Notes under the pieces: generated by a model
What the model was told of the DNA's origin: nothing
Seen by the model: only the letters and a program-made list of their open reading frames with translations
The model's database searches: none
Position numbers and translations under genes: made by a program
Shown here: positions 58,534-64,000 of the stretch, in pieces
Layout of the letters: every line of letters begins with the position of its first letter
How positions within the stretch are numbered: position 1 is the stretch's first letter
NCBI RefSeq assembly: GCF_004138325.1
Contig: NZ_SBLB01000015.1
Span: forward strand, 1 to 64,000
Direction of reading: 5' to 3'
Length of the DNA stretch: 64,000 nt
Origin: Spirosoma sordidisoli
GTDB taxonomy: Bacteria > Bacteroidota > Bacteroidia > Cytophagales > Spirosomataceae

Positions 58534-58926
58534 ATGGAGAAATTAAAATTTGTTGCGGAATACGAGCTCCGGGCGTCTCCCAAAATGCTGTTCCCCTATA
58601 TCAGTACAGCCTCCGGGTTGTCGCAGTGGTTTGCCAGTAAAGTGAATACCCTGCCCGAACAGCGCTTCGATTTTCAGTGGGATAACGAAAGCCATATTGC
58701 CCGGCAGGTATCCATGCGCCAGAACAAGGGTGTGCGATTCGAATTTCTCGACACTGCCGAAAACGGATCCGATAATAACTACGTCGACTTCCGTGTCGAC
58801 CAGTCGGAGCTGACTCAATCTACGTTTCTGCGCGTTACTGACTACTCCAGCACCACCGACGAAGACGAACTGAAAGACCTCTGGGATGGTTTAATGGATA
58901 AGCTCAAAGAGATTGTCGGTAGTTAA
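58534..58926 (+). CDS. START-like (SRPBCC-fold) protein
   Basis: A 130-residue soluble protein with a helix-grip fold that binds hydrophobic ligands in related families. The N terminus KFVAEYELRASPKMLFPYIS and SGLSQWFASKV are typical of AHSA1/START-like domains in Bacteroidota, and the acidic C-terminal helix DEDELKDLWDGLMDKLKEIV closes the fold. The ligand is unknown. It has its own full promoter, and the LptF/G-type permease gene follows about 90 bp downstream. Confidence 0.8.
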   Translation: MEKLKFVAEYELRASPKMLFPYISTASGLSQWFASKVNTLPEQRFDFQWDNESHIARQVSMRQNKGVRFEFLDTAENGSDNNYVDFRVDQSELTQSTFLRVTDYSSTTDEDELKDLWDGLMDKLKEIVGS

Positions 58927-59014
58927 AAATGCTTAATGGATAATGGATACGGTGTAGTTGCTCGTTGGATATATACCGACATCTCACACCTTCTCTTATG
59001 CATTATTCATTCGA

Positions 59015-60520
59015 ATGAAAAAGATAGATAAACTGGTACTCGGCTCTTTTTGGGGGCCATTCTTCCTGACTCTCGGCGTCGTCATCTTCATATTCCTGAT
59101 GCGACTGCTGATGTTCTACATCGACGAGTTTGTTTCCAAAGACCTTGACATGGCCACGTTTGGCCGGTTACTGTTCTACTTTGCCCTGCTGACCGTTCCG
59201 ACCGCCCTGCCGCTGGCCGTGTTGCTATCTTCCCTGATGACCTTCGGCAACCTGGGCGAGTTTTTCGAGCTGACCGCGCTCAAAAGTGCGGGTATTTCGC
59301 TCACCCGGGCCATGCGCCCCCTGCTGATCGTGGCCATCTTCATCAGCGTGTTCTCATTCTGGTTCAACAATGTGGTTTCGCCCTGGGCCAACCTGAAAGG
59401 GTACAGTCTGCTCTACGACATTAAAACGGCTAAAGCAACGCTGAACCTGAAGGAGGGTATTTTTTACAACGACCTGCCCGGCTACAGCATTAAAGTTGAT
59501 AAGAAGGTCAAAGCCAGTAAAGAGAGCACAACGGGTGACCTGCTTAAGGGCCTCGTGATTTACAAACAGGCAACAAACGGTATGGAGACCGGCAATCGGG
59601 AGATCATTCTGGCCGATTCCGGTCGAATGTATACCGACAAAGACCGGACCTACCTCGTTTTCGAACTTTTCAATGGCAACGACTATCAGGAGTATACCGA
59701 CAACAATACGGTGAGCTATGCCAGCGACGGAACCAGCAAAGGGGCTCAGTTTGTCAGAAATGGATTTAAAAACTATCGGCTTGTGATCAGCCTGGAATCG
59801 TTCGGTATCAAGCGCACGGACGAAAACCAGTTCGAATATCACGAGTATATGAAAAACCTGAGTGAGCTGGCCAGTCTGACCGATTCGCTCCGAAAAGATT
59901 ACAAGAACACGAGTTTGAGCGTGGCCAGTACATCACGTCAGTATTATAGCTATCAATTCAAAGCCGACGAAGCCGCTAAATTTCAAAAAGCAAAAGACGG
60001 TAAATGGGTCGACTCGCTGCTCAGAAAGCAGGATGCTACCCGGCCCGATTTTGCCCAGACAGCGCTCAGCCAGGCCCAGAACGTTCTGAACTATGCGACA
60101 TCGAACGTATCCTACCTGGCCGAAAAAGAGAAGAGCGTCTGGAAATACCAGCTCGAAAGCCACCATAAATTCACCCAGGCTATCTCTATCTTCGTCATGT
60201 TCCTGATTGGCGCATCCATGGGGGCCATCATTAAAAAAGGTGGCTTTGGACTACCGGTACTGATCGCCATTGTCTTTTTTATCTTCCTGTACGTATTGAC
60301 CATTGCGGGCGATAAATACGCGAAAGACGGATTAATATGGGTACCAATCGGCGCGTGGCTGGCTAACCTGGTTTTGTTTCCAATTGGGTTATTTTTGATG
60401 CAACGCGCCCGCTACGATTCGCGTCTATTCGATAAAGATGTATACATCATTGCCTGGGGGCGGCTGAAACAGAAATGGGCCCAACGACGCCAGCAGGCCG
60501 TTACCGGAGGCATGTCATAA
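59015..60520 (+). CDS. LptF/LptG-family permease
   Basis: Inner-membrane transport protein of the lipopolysaccharide export ABC system, 501 residues from ATG 59015. Six membrane helices are split into an N-terminal group (FFLTLGVVIFIFLMRLLMF, FGRLLFYFALLTVPTALPLA) and a C-terminal group (AISIFVMFLIGASMGAII, VLIAIVFFIFLYVLTIAG). Between them is a periplasmic domain carrying an extra helical stretch of about 100 residues (SELASLTDSLRKDYKNT to AEKEKSVWKYQLESH), usual in Bacteroidota members. The partner LptB and the second permease are elsewhere. Confidence 0.9.
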   Translation: MKKIDKLVLGSFWGPFFLTLGVVIFIFLMRLLMFYIDEFVSKDLDMATFGRLLFYFALLTVPTALPLAVLLSSLMTFGNLGEFFELTALKSAGISLTRAMRPLLIVAIFISVFSFWFNNVVSPWANLKGYSLLYDIKTAKATLNLKEGIFYNDLPGYSIKVDKKVKASKESTTGDLLKGLVIYKQATNGMETGNREIILADSGRMYTDKDRTYLVFELFNGNDYQEYTDNNTVSYASDGTSKGAQFVRNGFKNYRLVISLESFGIKRTDENQFEYHEYMKNLSELASLTDSLRKDYKNTSLSVASTSRQYYSYQFKADEAAKFQKAKDGKWVDSLLRKQDATRPDFAQTALSQAQNVLNYATSNVSYLAEKEKSVWKYQLESHHKFTQAISIFVMFLIGASMGAIIKKGGFGLPVLIAIVFFIFLYVLTIAGDKYAKDGLIWVPIGAWLANLVLFPIGLFLMQRARYDSRLFDKDVYIIAWGRLKQKWAQRRQQAVTGGMS

Positions 60521-60591
60521 AGCGAAGCCTGTTTTGTGACAATTCATAACATTTCTGGTCATAATTTACAGGAGGCTTCCCGGTTTTTTCC

Positions 60592-60599
60592 TATCTTTG
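60592..60599 (+). promoter_or_regulatory. -7 element for rpsO
   Basis: TATCTTTG matches TAnnTTTG; it lies 41 bp upstream of the rpsO ATG. The TTG element is not visible at standard spacing. Confidence 0.55.
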
Positions 60600-60640
60600 C
60601 ACCCAAATTCATTTTTTCAATTATAATTAGCTGTCTGAAG

Positions 60641-60916
60641 ATGTATTTAACGACCGAAAAGAAACAGGAGATTTTCTCCACCTCGGGCTTTGCCAAAAGT
60701 GCAACGGACACCGGGTCGGCCGAATCCCAGATCGCGCTGTTTACGTACCGGATCAGTCATTTGACCGAGCACCTGAAAGTTCACAAGCACGATTACGGCA
60801 CCCAACTGGGTCTTTTGAAATTAGTAGGTAAACGCCGGCGTCTGCTGAACTACCTGATGAAAAAAGACATCACCCGTTACCGGGCTATTCTGGCTGCTCT
60901 GGGTCTCCGGAAATAA
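60641..60916 (+). CDS. rpsO: 30S ribosomal protein S15
   Basis: Primary rRNA-binding protein of the small subunit platform, 91 residues. The sequence is canonical: KKQEIFSTSGFAKSATDTGS, AESQIALFTYRISHLTEHLK and HDYGTQLGLLKLVGKRRRLL with the basic RNA-binding end YLMKKDITRYRAILAALGLRK. The ATG at 60641 is chosen by family length. It precedes pnp, as in many bacteria. Confidence 0.98.
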   Translation: MYLTTEKKQEIFSTSGFAKSATDTGSAESQIALFTYRISHLTEHLKVHKHDYGTQLGLLKLVGKRRRLLNYLMKKDITRYRAILAALGLRK

Positions 60917-60933
60917 TTCAAGGCCACTGATGA

Positions 60934-60983
60934 AGGGAATCTGCTCAACAACCAAGTCCGGTCGAGTAGATTCCCTCATTTTT
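60934..60983 (+). terminator. Intrinsic terminator between rpsO and pnp
   Basis: Thirteen-bp stem with one G-T pair (60934-60946 with 60964-60976) and a 17-nt loop, followed by a T run (ATTTTTG). It partly separates rpsO from pnp. Confidence 0.8.
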
Positions 60984-61069
60984 GTTGTTTACTTACTGAT
61001 GCGATGATTGCTGCGGTGAGAAGTTTGTTGTCTGTAAAGCTGTAAGAGGGCGTATCCAAAATCTGTTGT

Positions 61070-63196
61070 ATGTTTCAAATCACCACGCAATCCGTTGCGC
61101 TGCCCGACGGGCGGGAAATCACCATCGAAACCGGTAAACTGGCCCGACAGGCCGACGGCGCGGTGGTTGTACGACTAGGCGACACCATGCTGTTGGCCAC
61201 GGTCGTATCCAGTAAAGATGCTAAAGAAGGCGTTGACTTTCTGCCTTTATCCGTTGATTATCAAGAGAAATTTGCGTCGGCTGGCCGGATTCCGGGAAGC
61301 TTCCAGCGCCGGGAAGGCCGCCTGGGCGACCATGAAATCCTGATCAGCCGGTTGGTTGACCGGGCGTTGCGTCCAATCTTCCCCGAAGATTACCATGCCG
61401 ATACCCAGGTGATGATCACCCTGATCTCGGCCGATCCGGAAGTTCAACCCGACGCCCTGGCGGCCCTGGCCGCTTCGTCGGCCCTGGCGGTATCCGACAT
61501 CCCCTTTAACGGTCCGATCTCCGAAGTACGCGTTGCCAAAATCGATGGCGAGTACCGGATTAATCCAAAAACGGCCGATCTCTCGCGGGCAACTATCGAT
61601 CTGATCGTAGCCGCAACGGCAAAAGACATATGTATGGTAGAAGGCGAAATGAGCGAATGCTCAGAAGCCGAAGTGGTTGAAGCGCTGAAAGCGGCCCACG
61701 AAGCCATTAAAGTACAATGCCAGGCGCAGCTCGAACTGCAAACCAAAGTTGGCAAGACCGAAAAACGGCAGTATAGCCACGAAACCCACGACGAAGAACT
61801 CCGTGCGGCCGTTCGGGCGTATTGCTACGACAAAATATACGAAGTAGCCCGCCGTCAGAATCCCAATAAAAAGAGCCGAAGCGAAGGGTTCCGCGACGTT
61901 CGTGACGAGTATCTGGCCACCTTCCCCGAAGGCAGCGAGGTAAACGTTTCGCTGGTGAAAACCTATTTCAGCGATTTGGTCTGGGAAGCGTCACGTCGGC
62001 TGGTGCTCGACGAGCGCACCCGGCTGGACGGTCGCCGTCTCGACGAAATCCGGGCTATTTCAGCGGAAGCTGGTTACCTGCCCGGGCCACACGGTTCGGC
62101 GCTGTTTACCCGCGGAGAAACTCAATCGTTGACGACGGTAACGCTCGGTACCAAAGTAGATGAGCAGATCGTTGATCAGGCGATGCACCAGGGTTACAGC
62201 AAATTCCTGCTTCACTATAACTTTCCTGGCTTCTCGACCGGTGAGGTGAAACCTAACCGGGGTGCTGGACGTCGGGAAATCGGCCATGGTAATCTGGCCC
62301 ACCGCTCGCTGAAAAAAGTGCTGCCACCCGAAGCGGATAACCCGTATACAATCCGGATTGTATCAGATATCCTGGAGTCGAACGGGTCGTCATCCATGGC
62401 AACCGTTTGCGCGGGTACCATGGCGCTGATGGATGCCGGCATCAAGATCAAGGCACCTGTCGCTGGTATTGCCATGGGGCTGATCTCGGACGGTGAAAAA
62501 TACGCCGTGTTGTCCGATATTCTGGGTGATGAAGATCACCTTGGGGATATGGACTTTAAAGTGACAGGTACTGAGAAAGGCATCGTTGCCTGCCAGATGG
62601 ACCTGAAGGTAGATGGTCTTTCGTACGAAGTGCTGGCTCAGGCTCTGGAGCAGGCCCGTGCTGGCCGTCTGCATATCCTGGGCGAGATGAAGAAAGGCAT
62701 CACCGAAGTTCGGGCCGATCTGAAACCACACGCGCCACGGGCCGTAGTGATCAAGATTGAAACGAATCAGATTGGCGCCGTTATCGGACCAGGTGGTAAG
62801 GTCGTTCAGGATATCCAGAAAGATTCGGGTGCTGTGGTGAACATCGATGAGCACGACAATGCTGGTTGGGTGAGCATCTTTGCTACCAACAAAGAAAGTA
62901 TGGACCGGGCTGTTTCACGGGTGAAAGGCATTGTAGCCGTACCGGAAGTGGGCGAAACGTATGTCGGTAAAGTAAAAACCATCCAGCCCTTCGGCGCCTT
63001 TGTCGAGTTTATGCCGGGCAAGGACGGATTATTGCACATTTCTGAGATCAAGTGGGAGCGTCTGGAAACGATGGACGGTGTACTGCAGGTTGGTGAAGAA
63101 GTGACGGTAAAACTGATTGACGTAGATAAAAAGACCGGAAAATATCGTCTGTCGCGTAAAGTTCTGCTGCCCAAGCCGGAGAACAAAAACGCGTAA
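61070..63196 (+). CDS. pnp: Polyribonucleotide nucleotidyltransferase
   Basis: 3'-5' phosphorolytic exoribonuclease of RNA turnover, 708 residues. Two RNase PH cores are clear: the first with GDTMLLATVV and FLPLSVDYQEKFASAGRIPG, the second with GSALFTRGETQSLTTVTLG and MGLISDGEKYAVLSDILGDE. The KH domain (IKIETNQIGAVIGPGGKVVQ) and S1 domain (GKVKTIQPFGAFVEFMPGKDG) follow. It is transcribed after rpsO across a terminator that likely allows partial read-through; rpoD follows. Confidence 0.98.
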   Translation: MFQITTQSVALPDGREITIETGKLARQADGAVVVRLGDTMLLATVVSSKDAKEGVDFLPLSVDYQEKFASAGRIPGSFQRREGRLGDHEILISRLVDRALRPIFPEDYHADTQVMITLISADPEVQPDALAALAASSALAVSDIPFNGPISEVRVAKIDGEYRINPKTADLSRATIDLIVAATAKDICMVEGEMSECSEAEVVEALKAAHEAIKVQCQAQLELQTKVGKTEKRQYSHETHDEELRAAVRAYCYDKIYEVARRQNPNKKSRSEGFRDVRDEYLATFPEGSEVNVSLVKTYFSDLVWEASRRLVLDERTRLDGRRLDEIRAISAEAGYLPGPHGSALFTRGETQSLTTVTLGTKVDEQIVDQAMHQGYSKFLLHYNFPGFSTGEVKPNRGAGRREIGHGNLAHRSLKKVLPPEADNPYTIRIVSDILESNGSSSMATVCAGTMALMDAGIKIKAPVAGIAMGLISDGEKYAVLSDILGDEDHLGDMDFKVTGTEKGIVACQMDLKVDGLSYEVLAQALEQARAGRLHILGEMKKGITEVRADLKPHAPRAVVIKIETNQIGAVIGPGGKVVQDIQKDSGAVVNIDEHDNAGWVSIFATNKESMDRAVSRVKGIVAVPEVGETYVGKVKTIQPFGAFVEFMPGKDGLLHISEIKWERLETMDGVLQVGEEVTVKLIDVDKKTGKYRLSRKVLLPKPENKNA

Positions 63197-63229
63197 GCCT
63201 TTGTTACTTTTTTGTGTAATGCAGCGTCG

Positions 63230-63237
63230 TACGTTTG
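63230..63237 (+). promoter_or_regulatory. -7 element for rpoD
   Basis: TACGTTTG matches TAnnTTTG, 33 bp upstream of the sigma-factor ATG. A TTG at 63212-63214 gives a short 15-bp spacing. Confidence 0.45.
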
Positions 63238-63270
63238 CGTTATACAGTCACCCCACCCGGGCAACGTATC

Positions 63271-64000
63271 ATGAGACAGCTAAAAATTTCAAAACAGATT
63301 ACCAACCGCGAGAGCCAGTCGTTAGACAAGTACTTGCAGGAAATTGGTAAAGTAGACCTGCTTACACCCGACGAGGAGGTAACGCTGGCCCAGAAGATTC
63401 GCGAGGGAGACCAACTTTCGCTCGAACGACTGACGAAAGCCAACCTACGCTTTGTGGTGTCGGTGGCTAAGCAATATCAGAACCAGGGACTTTCGCTGGG
63501 CGATCTGATTAACGAAGGTAATTTAGGACTTATCAAAGCTGCCCAGCGTTTCGACGAAACACGAGGGTTCAAGTTTATTTCCTACGCGGTTTGGTGGATC
63601 CGTCAGTCTATTCTGCAGGCGCTGGCCGAACAGTCCCGGATTGTACGGTTGCCGCTGAACCGGGTCGGTTCGCTGAACAAAATCTCGAAAACGTTCTCTG
63701 ACCTCGAGCAGAAGTTTGAGCGTGAGCCGTCGCCCGAAGAGCTGGCAGCTGTGCTGGAGATTTCGGCCGCCGAGGTAGTTGACACCCTGAAGATATCAGG
63801 TCGTCATGTATCGATGGATGCGCCGTTTGTACAGGGTGAAGAAAACAGCCTGCTCGACGTACTTGAGAACGATGGCGAAGACAAGCCTGATTCGGGCCTG
63901 ATCAACGATTCGCTCCGGAAAGAAGTGCAACGGGCTCTTTCGACACTGACCCAGCGCGAAGCGGATGTGATTACGCTTTACTTTGGACTCAATGGTGAGC
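63271..64000 (+). CDS. rpoD: Primary RNA polymerase sigma factor RpoD (5' part)
   Basis: Major vegetative sigma factor; the gene continues past the window end, about 243 codons visible. It starts MRQLKISKQITNRESQSLDKY directly at region 1.2 with no region 1.1, as in Bacteroidota. Region 2 has ANLRFVVSVAKQYQNQGLSL, the core-binding GDLINEGNLGLIKAAQRFD and the promoter-melting FISYAVWWIRQSI. Regions 3 (REPSPEELA, SMDAPFV) and the start of 4 (ALSTLTQREADVITLYFGL) follow. This sigma recognises the TAnnTTTG promoters seen across the window. Confidence 0.96.
   Translation, partial: MRQLKISKQITNRESQSLDKYLQEIGKVDLLTPDEEVTLAQKIREGDQLSLERLTKANLRFVVSVAKQYQNQGLSLGDLINEGNLGLIKAAQRFDETRGFKFISYAVWWIRQSILQALAEQSRIVRLPLNRVGSLNKISKTFSDLEQKFEREPSPEELAAVLEISAAEVVDTLKISGRHVSMDAPFVQGEENSLLDVLENDGEDKPDSGLINDSLRKEVQRALSTLTQREADVITLYFGLNGE

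Overview
The window reads as a chromosomal segment of a free-living Bacteroidota member of the order Cytophagales, most like Spirosoma and relatives. This placement is an inference from gene content; no database search was run. It rests on type IX secretion (a PorQ-like protein and a secreted M43 metalloprotease with a C-terminal sorting domain), TonB-dependent receptors with an N-terminal carboxypeptidase-regulatory domain, a short primary sigma factor without region 1.1, and many promoters of the Bacteroidota form TTG-N(17-23)-TAnnTTTG. No prophage, CRISPR array, rRNA operon or intact insertion sequence is visible. There is one tRNA with anticodon CAT.

Layout. 0.1-7.3 kb (minus strand): RhlE-type RNA helicase, an SDR enzyme, a phytanoyl-CoA dioxygenase-like protein, a membrane PAP2_C/sphingomyelin-synthase-like enzyme, an isolated nuoH and asnS. 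7.5-18.6 kb: a hypothetical protein, a SixA-like phosphatase, a VOC protein, PorQ, an acyl-CoA carboxylase beta subunit, a class III aminotransferase, a secreted barrel-like protein, a sodium:solute symporter translationally coupled to a 41-residue membrane protein, a DUF2911 protein, a Nudix hydrolase and a small secreted repeat protein. 19-32 kb: a TetR-NmrA pair, cysE-cysK, a PQQ sugar dehydrogenase, an S9 peptidase-ogt-MBL run, an AlaA-like aminotransferase, a LOG-family protein and an SDR-DoxX-AraC operon. 32.5-43.4 kb: dnaB and phoH (divergent), the M43 protease, GNAT, ComEC, a CpxP-like protein, TetR-UbiB kinase and GlpQ. 43.5-57.7 kb: two TonB receptors, a KUP potassium transporter flanked on its 3' side by a decayed transposase, a dCMP deaminase, AcpH, holA, a lipoprotein and a Wzi-like protein. 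57.7-64 kb: DUF6582, a decayed metal-binding-domain gene, the tRNA, a START-like protein, LptF/G, rpsO, pnp and the 5' part of rpoD.

Most of the window is housekeeping and ordinary accessory metabolism. The most interesting signals are small: a 15-bp dyad over the promoter start of a TonB receptor/lipoprotein pair (a likely metal-repressor operator), two unlisted micro-membrane proteins (38 and 41 residues), a symporter with a large helical insertion, a candidate bacterial sphingolipid head-group enzyme, two pseudogene remnants, and several unusually long perfect hairpins between genes.
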